A DNA stretch of 64,000 bases from Ornithodoros turicata (taxonomy: Eukaryota; Arthropoda; Arachnida; Ixodida; Argasidae). Location of the stretch: the NCBI RefSeq assembly GCF_037126465.1, contig NC_088204.1:61549771-61613770 (forward strand). The letters run 5' to 3'. How positions within the stretch are numbered: the stretch's first letter is position 1; every line of letters begins with the position of its first letter. Made by a program: the position numbers and the translations under genes. Below the pieces are notes generated by a model that did not search any database, was not told the origin of the DNA, and saw only the letters and a list, made by a program, of their open reading frames with translations. Shown here piece by piece: positions 11,601 through 26,600 of the stretch.

Positions 11601-14600
11601 CCCCGAATTTGTAGCGTACATAAATTTTCAATATAAAATGTGGCGGAACCGCTACCCTGCCATTGAAAAAACTAGCGAATGCGGTAGCAGCGCTACACTG
11701 TAAAAAAAAAAAATGTAATTTTACACACAAGTGACTGTTGAGTCTGTTGCCGGCATACGTGCCGCAAAGTAGTTGTTGCAACAACAAAAATTTGGAGTGC
11801 ACACTGTAAAGCGAAAAAAAAGTCAGTTATACCCTAGTCAGACGGCAGACCTGAGGCAGTTAGCGGAACGGCCGTTACTTCACCTGCAGTCCAACCATAG
11901 TTTCGAATGACTACATTCTCTGCACTGATTTGTTGAAAACAGGAGGCGTATACGCCTTTTTTGTGGCAATTATGAACTGCATAATTGTCACAAAGAAGGT
12001 GTCGCCTCTCATTTTTAACCAATCAGGGCAGAGAACCATGTCATTCGAAACGATGGTTGGACTGCAGGTGAAGTAACGGCCGTTCCGCTAACGGCCTTCG
12101 TTTGCCGCGTGACTGGTATTACATTAAAGGGGTATTAAACTGCGAAAATCTAAGTCCGGAACTGTGCAGTGTGCACTCCAAACAGATTTTGTGCAGCATA
12201 TAGGGTACGGAGCATATGCCGGCAACAAAGTTAGCAGTCACTTGTGCAGTAAAATTACGGATATTTTTCTTACTGTGGAGCACCGCTATGCACGACACTA
12301 CACTCTAAAAACAGAACTTCGCCGCATAGCACGCTGTGTGCCAATCATTGCCGCGAGTGATAGGGTTATCGCTTTTGATTTGAGGAGAGAGGGCGGCGTA
12401 CGCCTTTTTGTAGAAATTACCATATATCGAAATTGCCACAAAAAAGGCGTGCGCCCCTCTCTCTCCCCGAATCAGAAGCGATAACCCTATCATTCGTGGC
12501 GATGATTGGGGCACGGTGTGCTATGCGGTGAAACTCTCTTTTTAGAGTGTACTGTCGGGTTCTCAGCTCAGGGAGGCGTGGCTTATGTCGCTGTTGCCAG
12601 TGCACAGCTTGTGGTAAGCTACGCCGCCGTTATTCATTTAATTGCTTAATTTCATAGCCACTTAGTAACCAGATACGCACTTCTACATCATCAATGACTG
12701 CGAGTAGAATTCTGTGTTGGTCACGTGTACGAGACAGTCCCTTTGAATTACGCTAACGCAGACACGATTTTTTTGAAGGACACTCACGTTCAGGTCTGCA
12801 TTCGTATCCATCTCCAGAGAACCCCGGGATACATGCGCAGTAGTAGTCGTCGAGGTGAACGTCGTACAGGCACCGGGCATCAGGATGACAGTTGGCCATG
12901 TCTTGGCACGAGTCCTTGGCACAGAAAGAACCATCCCCACGCCAGCCACGACGGCAGCGGCAAGAATAACGGGTGGCTCGATGGTCGTATTCGCAGTCGG
13001 CGTTTACGTCGCACAAGTGAGGTGATAGGCGGCAATCGTCGTGGGTCGGAAGGCAGGTGTGGCCGTCGCCCGCAAATCCTGGCCGGCATCGGCAGTGGCG
13101 TGGACTTTGCTGGCTCGGAGGCACGCATTCGGCGGCTGGGTGGCAGCGGAGCTCCGCACACGCGTCCGCTGCGGGTGGATTGCAAGAAATGAAGGCGATG
13201 ACGACAAAATGAGGCATTTCATCGCTAGATATGCGGTACCTTATTACCTTATTACGTGTGAAAGGTTAGATGATTAATGAGGTAATGAATGAAATAGTTT
13301 TCAAGGGTAACGTCGCTATTTTCTGCGCCCCGGAATATAGATTCAAACTTTAAAGACTTATAGGCTTATTTGGAGTCATCGGTTTCTTGAAAAGAGGAAT
13401 CTAACGTTTCACAGACCTCCCACCGTATTATGGACGGGAGGTCCGATGCCTATATAAGGTTTCCCACATGTCATCAGGTCCCTGCCAGCCCTGCCACACA
13501 ACAACGTGTGGACAGCCCTGACTGAAGTGATGCCGACAATCCGAAGGACATGAATCTAAAGAGGCTCATTATTTCATTCTCGACATCGCCACCAGCAATC
13601 GAGTAGAGTATTTTCAGGGTTAACGGGCTGGTGGCGATCTTGCTTACCCTAATTATCGTAAATAAGTTACAGGGAACGAAGTGCTCAGAGGAAGAAAAAA
13701 AAAGATATAAGAAAGACTTAGGCGCAAGCGCAGACGTATAGGCGTAAAGACTTAGGTGTAAATACGATATCAGCCGTTGACGAGCAGCACAGTGAAGGCA
13801 TATGCTCTAAATGTCCACTAGTGCGCCACTGCGACTGCGTGCGCGACTGCGGTCTTTTTTTTTTTTTCGCGCAAGCAAGTGGAATACATACGTCGTCCAA
13901 CTCGCCGTTGCTGTCGGAATCCAGCAGCATTAGAGCCATAACAAACACTTGTTTCAATAACTAAAGCGAATAAGTAAAGCGAACGATGCACTATACACAC
14001 AAACAGTATACATGAAAGTGAGGCAAGCGAGAAGAACATAACAGTGGCCGCGGCGCGGACAGCAGACGACCAGCCTGCACATCCACTCGCTTCTTCGTTT
14101 AGGAAGCAACCGCGCAGCCAGGGAAGGGTAACGGTAACGGTAACGGAAACAGAAACCGTATGTTACCGAAACTGAAGATGGTAACGATAACAGAAACGAA
14201 AACGCATACCAGGGTCCTCCATTACCGAAACAGAAACGGAAACGAATTTAGCGTCCGGTAATGAATTCGGGTAATGGCTATTCCTGTTGTGCGATGACAT
14301 TTGATTGACTTCTCTTTTTTTTTTGTTTTTGTGTTTTGATGACTCCATTCCCTGTAACGCTATAAATACTACACGAGAGCATGGAAAGAAAGCGCAAAAT
14401 GGATCTCGAGGGTGCATCCCTCACTTACCTCGCCCCAGTCCTCATCTCCATGACATCGACACGTGACTATACTCGACCATAGCACGAGGATAGCAGCCTA
14501 TGATTTTCAGTTACTTATTTTGTACTCTTTTTCTTTTCACTATGGCTATGGCAGTATTATTTACTATTGAGAGCGTCCGCTTATGAATGCGACATTGGAT

Positions 14601-17600
14601 GAAAGTTACGCCCATCTTGAGTTGCTGGACTCCGAGTGACTGAAGACTGAAAACATGTTCCTACATATATATATATATATGCAAGATGTGCGCATCCCAC
14701 CGACGTAAAATTATTTGTGTAGTGTGTATGCGTGACACCGAAGCAGCACTTGGGCAAAACAGGGCACTGATAGAGCCGGACGGGCTGTCCTCCCGTAGCT
14801 CTGTAACAACCGTTCCATTACCGGAAACAGTAACGGAAACGAAACGGAAACGAAATTGAAAGGCTGGTATCAGAAATGGATAACGGAAAGTAAAAAATAG
14901 CAGTAACGAAAATGGAAACGGTAACCAAAATACGTCCGTTATCCTTCCCTGCGCGCAGCGCTAGTGCTAAACCTACAACTGTCTCACCCGGCGCCGTACT
15001 CTCTTGCACCACATCGGCACTCCGCTGAACTAGTACGTACCGGTGGTGCAGGCCAAATCGATGAGACCTAAAGAAACAAAACTCGTACCGATCCTCCTGC
15101 AAGATATCACTCCATCGCCCTCGAACCCGTCGTTGCAGACGCAGCGATAATCCCTGTCGCACGTGGCATCCGGATGACATTCCCTGCAGGACCTCCTGCT
15201 GCAGGTAGAGCCGTCTCCCTCAAACGGAGCCCTGCATCTGCACACGTACTTCCCGCTCCGGGGGTCCAACTGGCAGTCGGCGTTGGTATCGCACAGTTGC
15301 GGCGCAAGCCTGCAGTCAGCTATAAGGCCCGCCGACTGGATGCACGTGCGGCCATCACCCTGGTAGCCGGGCCCACAGCGGCACCGAATCCCGACACCTG
15401 GTGCGGCTTCCACGCACTCAGCGAAAATGTGACAGTTGAGATCGGCGCAGGAGGATGTCCTAGATTCTGCAAAAGGATAATTGCTGATCAGAGAAGGCGA
15501 GAGAGTGGCACTTGAACGGGATAAGAATAAACGAAGAGCTTTGTCCAAGAGACACATTTCAACTACGTCTTGACATTGTAGCTGACGTTCGAACTTCGGG
15601 ATTATTTGTCACTATACCTATACATCTTGTGATTTTAACTTTCTGTATAAGGTGCATTGTGTTTGTTCGCGAGTGGTTCACCTTCCCTGGGAAGGGGAAC
15701 TTCCCTGTATCTTTCGAAGTTTCACGTCTGTTCCTTGCAGGTCTCCACCGATGTGTCCTTCTGGACCCTCTTTTCAGCTACCCTTTTGTAATCATTTGAT
15801 CCGATACGATATATTCGTCGTTTTAATGTATTCTAGTGCCAGTCCAGTTTCACCGACAGTTACGTTATCCGCTTGTTGCAGGACGGCTCTGCATCGTCTA
15901 AGAAGGTTCCACGCCAAGTGTTTCTGGAAATTAGTAGGCGCATCCAATAGTGCTTCGTGGGCCTCGACCGTGACGGTGGAACTGTCGCGCCACACTATAC
16001 AGGGATTATTTCTTATCATCATCGTGCTTCATTCTGTTGCAGCTCATCAGTGGCGTAGCCAGAGGGAGGTTTGGGGGTTCAAACTCTCGGAAACCGCACC
16101 TTTAGTAGTGCATTTGGGAGAGGGAAACAAGGTTGACATCTTCCTCCCTCATGTAATGTTCGCATCGACCCCCCCCCCCCAGAAATATTTTATTTGCTAC
16201 TCTACTACAGCTCATTATATATCAGATTCAAATCAATTCTCCGCATTATTCCCCATCTACTTTCATATCTACTCACTCTGACAATGCAGACCATCTCCCG
16301 TGAATCCAGGACGACATCGGCATGCGAAGCTTCCTTCCAGGTTGACGCATTCAGCCATGGCGTGGCAGTTATCTCTTCCCGTCGCACACTCATCCATATC
16401 TGCGTTGATGATTGCCATTAGCATGCTGATTATTGACAAATCTAATGAACGTATTTCTTACGAAGGTCATTCAATTGTCACTATAGCAATGCATGAATCC
16501 TTGTTGGAAAACTCAGTAAAAACATCAGCAGAACCGGATCCAGTCACGTAATTTTGGCGCTGTGCTTTTGTGATGTCACTTGACCTCTTGGAGGTTTGTA
16601 TTCTAGCGCACGCAGTTCTCGAAATAACGAGGACCGCTTGGATTATGAACGTGGTTACAAGATGCACATCATGGGTACCAATGTGTCCCAAAACAAAGAA
16701 GCCTCTTACCTACACAAGCCGTCTGAACAGCGCAAGTTGTGCAACTTTCAGCCTGATGCAGCTGCTCGTACCCTCTATCGCACTGGCAGCGGTACTCTGT
16801 ACCTTCCGGAATACAGCTGCTGTGGGCAGGACATTCGGCAGCGTCGCAGGGACTTACTCCTGCGTCGTAAGTTGTGGATCAACAGGAATAGTAACTCGGT
16901 TCGGAATTTGTAAACTTTTCCTTTGTCGCAGTTGTCATATTCGTTTGAAATGCGAAAATATTGATTGACGCACACATGCGCGCAACAATGACGGAACGTA
17001 GTCTTCTTGTCGTGCAACATTACCCGTACCAGACAGAAGCAAAGGCGCGTTTGTACGCGATGTCGCGCAGCATACCGGGTGTCTCAGGAAGGTCTCCCGG
17101 CTGAATAATTCATAGACAGGTGGCGCCATCGAATAACTTTCTGTTTGGTAAACATCATTGGGACAACGGCTATGAACCGAGAAGTGAACAGCTCATTTGC
17201 GTACGCTCACTAATTAAATAAACATCCTAACTTTTAAATTTTACTTCGTACGCTTTCGGAACCACTGTTTTACGTGTCGGGACCTTCAGCGAGAAATATT
17301 CCAAGAAAAAAACTGCGTCGACACTTAGTGATTCTTCCGAGTAATTAATCGGTTTCGGTTTACATATTTCTTGCGCGGAGCAGTGCACCAATGCGCTCTT
17401 TGCATTAGCTATCCGGCTGTCAATTTCGTGTTCACCCGCCTGGTTCACGCACGGGGGCGACGGAAGATTATAGGAACAGCCGCAAGAGACGCTTTGGCAT
17501 TCCACCGTCAAAACGGTTGGCGGTGGTTGTGACGAACAGAATTGGATCGCATAACGCAAACCTGGCCAACAGACGGTTTCAGGAAATTCCCGTGCTCGTT

Positions 17601-20600
17601 GCGCACGCGTTGCATCCTGGGCCCTTACTGTCATGGGGGAAGGGAGAATGGTCAATCACGTTTCGTTTTCGCTGACCTTGACACGTCGTAGACAACGGGC
17701 AGAGAGAGGAAAAATCTAAACAGTTTGGACACATTCTCCTTCTTTCCGGTAACACGTTCCCAGAGTTCAAAGCGACTCCAAGCTGTGATTTTCTGAAGTC
17801 GTCTATTATATCCCGAACGATATCGTTCTCATTTCTGAGATTTGTTAAAAACGTCGGGCGTACGTTTTTTTGTGACAGTTATGTAGTTACGTTAATCGTC
17901 ACAAGAAGGCGTACGCCCAGCGCTTTCCACAAATCAGGGGTACAGTAATGGTACATGTATCATTCTGCGCAATATGGTTGGCCGCTCAGAAGGCAAACCT
18001 CGCCCCGTTTTCCTCTACGACGCTCTACACTAGCCTACATTCTTAAAAATGAGTTTCACCACATAGCACGCTCCTAGCCAACCATCATTCCGAATGACAA
18101 CGTTCTCGTCCTTGATTTGTTGAAAACGTGGGGCGGAGCCATTTTGTGACACTTATGCTATATTCATAATTGTCACAAAAAAGGCGTACGCCTCCCGTTT
18201 TCAGCAAATCAGGGAATATAACGATATCATTCGAGATTATGGTTGGCTAGGAGTGTGCTATGCGGTGGAGCCATTTCTAAGAGTGTAGTCTACTGGCCGT
18301 TCAGAGCGTTATGTGGTGAGGTTCCGTTTTAAAGGCGTGGGACGAGAATCTGCCGTTCTTATTGTGAACATCACTTATAGCAGCTCTTTAGGCACTAACT
18401 GGGGATGCTCTTGGCCGCATGAGTACGCAATACGCCAATTAGGGTTCGGAATCCCGAGCCGTCTTACAATCCCGGGATTTCGGGATTTCTAAATCTGAAT
18501 CCCGGGACGAGATCGGGATTTTTTTGCAACTATCCCCAGGATCTAACCCTCAAAGATTTAATCCAACCTAGGATTACCCCAGGATTTAACCCAAGTTGTA
18601 ACCCTCGCAAAATGCAAATAGTCAAAAATACTTCTTCGTCGAATAATTCTGCTATTCATTCGAACCCGGTATTCAGTTTCTTATTCGATATGTCACCTGC
18701 ACTCTTAAAAATGAACTTCACCGCATAGCACGCTCCTAACCAACCATCAGCTCGAATGATATCGTTATCTGCAAGGGTTTGTTGAAAACGGGAGGCGTAC
18801 GCCTTTTTTGTGACAATTATGAACAGCATAAGTGTCACAAATATTGGATAGATTGTATGCCAGTATTGTCCTAATTGGTACAGTATGGGAAATACAGTGG
18901 CCATATCTGAGCCTAAAGCAGGCACGCCGATACTTGGCCCATCTTGGACCACTTTGCTGTCGCAAAGTCGGACCAATAGTGGCATCCCATCTATTCAATA
19001 CATGCCCACTCTGGGACCCACATGGACCGACTTTCCAAGAGGGACCTGTTTCTCACAATCTCTTGCGCCAGGAGGTTCCTTTTGGTATTTCCGCCTGTCC
19101 TTATTTGTGACCCATAAACCAAACGCAATGGTGCCTTGTCAGCCTAGGGTTCCCAACCGTATTTTGGACCCGAGGACTCAACAGGATTTATAACCACATA
19201 AAATGGATCTACACTCTTAGAAATGAACTTCACCGCATAGCACGCTCCTAGCCAACCATCATCTCGAATGATATCGTTATCTGCCCTGATTTGTTGAAAA
19301 CGGGATACGTACGCCATTTTTGTGACAATTATGCACATCATAAGTGTCACAAAAAAGGCATACGCCTCCCGTTTTCAACAAATCAGGGAAGATAAGAATA
19401 TCATTCGAGATGATGGTTGACTAGGAGCACGCTATGCGGTGAAGTTCATTTTTAAGAGTGTATGGATGCAAATATTATAATGGCTGAAAATGAAATGCAC
19501 TGAGATGGTTAGTCCCGACGGGGGTGTAGCCAGCGCATCTAAGAAAAAAAAAAGGCGTGAAAAGGTGGTAGCTTCTATAGTTACCACCTAGGTCAACATA
19601 GCGTCTGATAAAGGGTGTAAAAGAGTGGTAAAAGCAGTTATCATATATCCAAATTGCTACAAAAAGGCGTACGGCACCGTCGCTCATCGAATCAGAAGCG
19701 GTAACCCTATCATTCGTAGGCAGCAAGTAGAACTTTGCAATCTTTTAGGCATATCATATGCGACAACTATTACCTCCTAAAAGGTGTAACTGCTCCACCC
19801 TTTTTTTTCTAAGAGCGCGGCATAACTACGTTCGTGCTACGACGAACGTACAATGCACTTACGTCGAATACAGTGCGCGAGTTCACGTTGTGAAGCCGGC
19901 TGACACCGCCGGCCAACAATGACACCCATCGAGACAGCTTACGATATTTTGCTGCGCACAGAGAAACAACGAAAAGAAAAAGCCAATCCCAGTGACTATC
20001 GCGACAGTTTACGGTCTGTAGCTGCGCAAGAAAGGTACTGCAAAAACGAAAACAGAAATAAAGAAAGAAGGTCATGCACTCGCGCAGTCTTCCAAGATTG
20101 ATTGACTTCGAAAACTGCTCGGGTGCGTGCACTGCAGCTGCTCGGTGATGCATAAAATAATACCCCTGTCACACGGGCATTTTCGATCCTGCTCGACCTA
20201 ACCTGCTTGAACCCAATGCAGATCGGATGGTGCTACACGGCCGCTTCCAAGCAGGATCGAACTTTGATCCTGCTTGACTCAAGACAGTTCCCATAACAGG
20301 ATTGAGAATTTCAAGACGGCTCGACGGCCGCCATTTGCATCCTCGACCCCGGTGAACTGTCATAACTTAAGACGGACATGCGCGCGAAGCTACAAATGAT
20401 GCTTACATCGGTATACGATAAATTACCACTAATATGGCTGTTATATAGGAAACGCGAAATGAATTTGTTCCGTTTATTCATTTGCACAGGTCAACCATTC
20501 AATGCGCATTGAAAGTGGCCGTGTAGCAGCGTCAAAACTCGAGCGTGCTCGGGAAGTTCGATGCAGATCGGATTCGAGAAGGATCGAAATGCCCGTGTGA

Positions 20601-23600
20601 CAGGGGTATAAAGTTTACGTTGTTTGCTGTAATCTGCCGTATAATATGATGGCTTTGGGAAAGTCTCTTACCACTGAGAGGTGCGATGGTGGCTGCATGG
20701 GCGTAACGGACGATGCTGTCCGTCGGATCGAAGGTGATATAGTTCCTGTTGACGTGAAGGCGCTGTGTGCTGCTCTGGGCTTCGGGAGAGTGCGGGCATT
20801 GCTCGAAAGAGATAGTCTGATCCACCACGTAAGGGATGGGAAGCGAAGAACTGCCTTCCAACTGGAGGCTGTGCGCTAGGTGGGAACGCACCACGCCTGG
20901 GAGGAAGCCACGCCATTTCAGGCTTGTACAAGATACTCACAAAAAAGTATTCAACGAAGCAGGTATATATATATTGGATGAGTCAAGTCCAAGATGGCTG
21001 CAGAAAAAGTATTTAAATGGGCTATGAACTCTACACTCTTAAAAATGAACTTCACCACATAGCACGCTCCTAGCCACCCATCATCCCGAATGACAACGTT
21101 ATCGCCCGAGATTTGTTGAAAACGGGAGACGGAGCCTATTTTGTGTTCATTATGCACGGCACAGAATAGGCTCCGCCTCCCGTTTTGAACAAATCAGGGG
21201 CGATAACCCTATCATTCTTGGCAACGGTTGGCACACAGCGTGCTATGTGGTGAAGTTCTTTTTTTAAGAGTGTACCAAGCTATCACGCCGACTGTGTCGG
21301 CTCCAAACGGCGATTTTAACCTGTTTGCTGTGACACGTTTTGTATATATGGAACGGATAGGTCTGTATCTTGACCACATAAAGCACGCTGCTAGCCAACT
21401 ATGTTTGAATGAATGAATGATGTTTGATGAACGAATGATAGTGTTATCGCTGGTGATTGGAAGACAGAGGGGGGCGTACGCCTTTTTGTGGCAATTTGGA
21501 TATGAAAATTGTCACAAAAAGGCGTGCTCCCCCTCTGTCTTCTAATCACCAGCGATAACACTATCATTAGTGGCAATGGTTGGCGCGCATCATGCTATGC
21601 GGTGAAGCTCTGTTTTTAGAGTGTCATTCGTGGCAATGATTGGCGCACAGCGTGCTATGCGGTGAAATGCGGTTTTTAGAGTGCAGAACCAGAACCAGAG
21701 AACTTTGGCTGTGACATGTTTTGTATATGATAAGTCTGTATCTTCACCACATAAAGCACGCTGCTAGCCAACTATCATCCCCAATGACAATGTTCTCTGG
21801 TTCTGCACTAATATATAGCATATGTAGAGCACAAAGCGCATTGCAGAGAGGCAAAAGAGAAGATTTCGCTCTATCTCCGTGTCACGTACAGAGAAGTATC
21901 TTCGAAGTAACTTGGGAAATAAGTAGAAGATACTGAAAAAGTACTTATAAGCTAAATTATAAATACTGACCATTGAAAGTATTTGCAAGATACCAGGTTA
22001 TTCGCAAAAGTATTTAAGATAGGTAGCTTAAATTATCTGTTCAAGTTACTGTATACAAGCACGAGGGGTGTTCAAGTCAAACCGGGACTTGTCATTTTGC
22101 GCAAAAGTAAAATGAACTTACAGGCGAGAAATTACTTTTATTTTTCAACGTAATCTCCAGCTGCACTAATGCACTTGTCCCAGCGTTTCACGAGGGCTTG
22201 GATGCCAGCAGTGTAGAAATCCATACCGGCGGGTCGCAGCCATGATCGGACCGCATTCTTGACCTCGTCGTCGCAGCTGAAGTGGCGGCCCCGAAGGAAC
22301 GCCTTCAGTGGCCCGAAGAGATGGAAATGGCTGGGGGGGGGGGGGGACGTCTGGACTGTAAGGGGGATGTGGCAGCAACTCCCAGCCAAGTTCCTGTAAG
22401 GTGCGTGTCGTGAGATGCGCGGTTTGCGGGCATGCAATGTCCTGTAGGAGGAGGACTCCTTTGGTGATGAGGCCCAGCAGCTTTTGCTTCAGCGCCTTAT
22501 GCACATCCCTGAGAGCCTGGCAGTAATATGCACTATTGATGGTGGTACCACTGGGCAGAAAATCAGCATGAACAACGCCAGCCTTGTCCCACAAAACCGT
22601 GGCCATGAGCTTACCCGCAGACGACATGCTTCGGAACTTCTTGGGAGCTGGCGAGCCCGGATGCTTCCACTGTTTTGATGCGCGTTTAGACTCAGGAGTG
22701 AAATGGTGCACCCACGTTTCATCGCACGTGATGATCCGATCAAGGAACGGCTGTCCTTCAGCGTCGAAACGATACCTTAGCTCTTGGGAGATTTCCAGTC
22801 TTCTCTGCCGGAGAACTGAGAGCTGCCTCGGGCCCAACGGGCACTAATTTTCCGAAACTGGAGGTGTTCATGAATAATAGTGTTCAACATTCCCACAGAA
22901 AGATCCGTCGTTCGAGCCAGTTCGAGATATGTTATCCGTCGGTCCTTGAGGATCAGGCGCTCCACAAGTTGGGTGTTCTCAGGAACTCTGACAATGGGCT
23001 TTGAGCCGCCCCAGCCGGGATCATCCTGCACTGATGTACGGCCGTCTCGGAACCGTTTGCACCACTCAAACGCTTTGCTGCGGATACGTGTATCGTGGCC
23101 ATACTGAGTCTGAAGTCTTCTGTGAATTTCAGATGACTTTACGCCTTCATTCACGAGGAACTTCATGACAATTAGCTGTTCGATGTGCGCGCTCACCTCT
23201 TTGTCGGCCATCTTGTCCAGAACGTGTCTTCTATATTGCACAAACTTTGGACCACCACGTGGTGAACACGGAGGCCTGTCGCGCGTGAAAATGACGAAAA
23301 GGTAGTAGCGCGAGTCATTTGTACACTCAGGAGACAGAAAGTCCCGGTTTGACTTGAACACCCCTCGTATGTATGTCGTTATTGTTGCAATGAACAGCGA
23401 CATGACCCGCAACACACGCAACTAGCCACCCATCATCTTGAGTGACATCGTTCTCGGGAATACAGACAGACAGACGGACATAGACTAGAAAAGAAAAACA
23501 GCTAAAGCTTGCAACGTTCAGCACCCATTAAAGGCGTTGTCTGCTCCGTTGCGAGAGGTACATAAGCGCAGCACACACACCAGTACTAAAAAAAAACTAA

Positions 23601-26600
23601 AGGAAATTACACTTTAAGATTTCCTACACAGTTACTGCGCACAGAATACTCCCAAAAATCGGTTGACCGTCATTGCTGATAATTCTCTAATTAGTCGAGA
23701 CTGGTCCAGGAGGGCAACTAGAATAGTGATGGTGTGGTCTTTGATTTGAACACGTTGAAACCTAGCACGGAGAGACCAATAATAACCTATTCAGCGTTAG
23801 ACCAAAGCCAGAAGAGACTCGATAACAAGAGCGGGGCGCGAACTCGCGGGTGGCCAGGCTTATCTTTCTGCCACAGTTGAAACCGTCACTGGCTTGTGAT
23901 GGGTCTGTCATGACGTCTTCTAACGCTATCTCAGATCACTAGCTCACAGCTCTCTTAGGAATTCACTTTCTTCGGACGCTCAACTAACGCGAACGCGACT
24001 GAGTCTCATACCAAGAAATGGCCTGTGATAGTCCTCCGTGAAGTCTGGGACCGTGATCTTGGAGCCCTGTGCAAGAGATGGTAGCGAGCCACGGACTTCC
24101 ACAGACATGCGCATCATGTTGAAGGCATCAACACCCATGTACTGCTCCGTGATGGTCACGTGATGTCCTGTCTGCGGGAACGTCACATCCGCCGTTCGGT
24201 TGAAGACGCCACCTGCACATTGATTTGTTTTTAATGATGCTGCGATGTCGACGAAACAGACATACAAAAAGGGAAGGGAGTGGGTTTTGTAGTTTTGATT
24301 TTTATAGCACGAACGCCGACTCTACAACGGTCCAGTTGGTCATTTTTGCAACACACTCTCCTGGTGTGCTGAAGAATGTTGAAAGGACATGGGTACATGC
24401 CATTGCTGGACACTTCACATCTAACATGTAATTGCCACATAACGTCGTACACCCCCTATCTTTAAATCACAAGTGATAACGATTTCATTATGTGCAGGAG
24501 TTGACCATTGCGTGTTTTTAGAGCGTGTGACAATATAATAAATGAGTGATTACATGGATGTGTGGTATGAGATTAAGCGACATGGTTATTGAAATGAGGT
24601 GAAAAGCTACAAGACCTCATGCGGAAATATCGCCGGAAAGCACGTGACGCAATAAGGTTTATTCCAACTGTCTTTTTACCGAAACAATCTGGAGCTGTCT
24701 ACTGATTTTGAGATGAGTCGTATTTGATTGTAAGCTAGGATGCCGCATACAAAATTCCAACTAACACAGTGCCCTGTGCTTTTAGATAAACAAGCAAAAG
24801 TTTTCACGATGAAGTGAGCAGGAGCTACCGCACCTTGACCGGAGGTCACAAGAGAGTGTGACCGAGATAAAGATGATCCAGGGCGGTTTTGAGATATGAG
24901 AGAAAGTAACTAGCAAATTTTAACTGGCTGCACTTCTTTGGTGCAAGCCTCCAGCTGGGGTGTCATTTACACTACTGTCACGTGACGACCTTTGGGACGC
25001 TGGGGCTTCCAAAAATTACATACATATTAGAAGACCCGGTTGTTGTGTCGATGCAAGGACGAGAAGAACGAGGGACAGGTACGAAAGGAGGTCCGGTCAC
25101 TGCTCCGAGGACGAAGAAGAAGAAGAAGGTAGCTCGCGCAGAGCGGACAGGAACATTCGTCCGGACGAGACCGTCCATCACTTCTTCCTTGACTGCCCCT
25201 CCTATGTCACCATTCGTCGTCGACTTCTCGTTCCCCCTCTTCTCTCCATCGGTGCTCCGCTCTCCCTGACATCTCTGCTATCCCTCGGAGCCTCCCATAA
25301 CGGCGTTAAGGACCACACTATTCTCCATAGTACCATCTCGTTCATCTCCAGCTCTAACCGGTTCTAACTCGTTTTTACCATCCTGGTGATTGCACCTCAT
25401 TAGTCCTGGCCAATCTCTCTTGCGGATAAGCGCCATCCCGCTCGAAGATCAACAACAACAACAACATTCGTGGCATTCCGTTATGCCATAATTCTGTTTC
25501 GGGCACTAGTCCAGTTGTGTCTGATGTCAATAAAGACGTCATTTTGGCGCAGTCGACAGGATGAACCTGCATCCCCCACCAGTATTTCTGCCTTCCCCTG
25601 GAAAACGGGCCTTTCCCTGGGAACAGTGGATACAGCCCTTCGCCACCTACGTGAAGGCCTGCGGTGGAATGGGGTATGCACCTACACGTAAGAAGTCTTA
25701 TTCTACTGAGCTGTCTTGGAGTGGAGGGACAACGGGTATTCCGTACTTTACCTGTTACGACAGTCTCCTCAACCGTCGACGAGAGGGGAGACGTGTATGC
25801 TGCCGCGGTGCAGAGCTTACAGCGCTTCTACTTGCCAGCCCTAAATAGAACGGTCGAACGATACCGGTTCCGTGCAAGGGCGCAACATCCAGGTGAATCG
25901 ATTGATGAATTTGTTACGGCGCTGCGAACCCTTAGTACCAGGTCCCCCAAACTCACCTCGGAAAAGCGTGCAACGAAGAAGGCCGCCACTAGATACCCCA
26001 CTGTTGCCGTTCCGGATCACTTCAGCGCGATAAGTTTAACGGCAAAATGTTTTTGTTGTTTCTGCGAATGAATCTAGTCTTTATATGTCCAAATAAAACG
26101 CGTATAACAACTTTCTGTGTCGTGTTTCACTTTTTGGTCCCGTTTTTTAACGTGTTGAGCGATCGGAAGGATCTAGTGCACGGCTGCGTGCATGACATAG
26201 CGTACCTGTCGTACCAGGCGCCGCAGGCGCAGTCGTCCATTTCTCCTTCGGTGACTTGGCCTGGCTTGGATTGTGCTTCAACTGGATCTTTAGCGCGCTA
26301 CAATCAAACGCAAGCCGACGTCTGGTAACAATGGGGTATCTAAGGGCGGCCTCCGGCATTGCACGCATCGGGATAGGAACAAATACATGGGAAAATGGCG
26401 ACCTTGGGGGACCTGCTTAGTACAAACTGCAAGTTCGAGGTCATGGCTGAAGAGATGATTTCTGACCAGTTGGTGGAAAAGACATTTGGTCAGGCTGTCA
26501 GGGATCGCCTTCTACTACAGCCCTACCCCGGACCTTGGACACTGCTCTGGCAATTGCATAGCAAGTGGAGCAAGCGCAAAAAGAATCTGCTGTCCTGGCT

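Noticed and set aside
12725..13192. 155-codon plus-strand frame, and similar ones at 9692-10084, 10891-11205 and 15174-15515
   Set aside because: They lie opposite nidogen EGF exons; the minus strand has the conserved cysteine pattern and splice sites.
14125..14160. Telomere-like GGTAAC repeats
   Set aside because: They belong to the hAT subterminal array, bounded by inverted ends and an 8-bp duplication; the arthropod telomere motif TTAGG is not present.
20532..20671. Extension of the nidogen exon beyond 20672 along the open frame
   Set aside because: A good donor is at 20671, and the sequence beyond runs into a MITE (20163-20606); the phase to the 16859 exon fits only with the donor.
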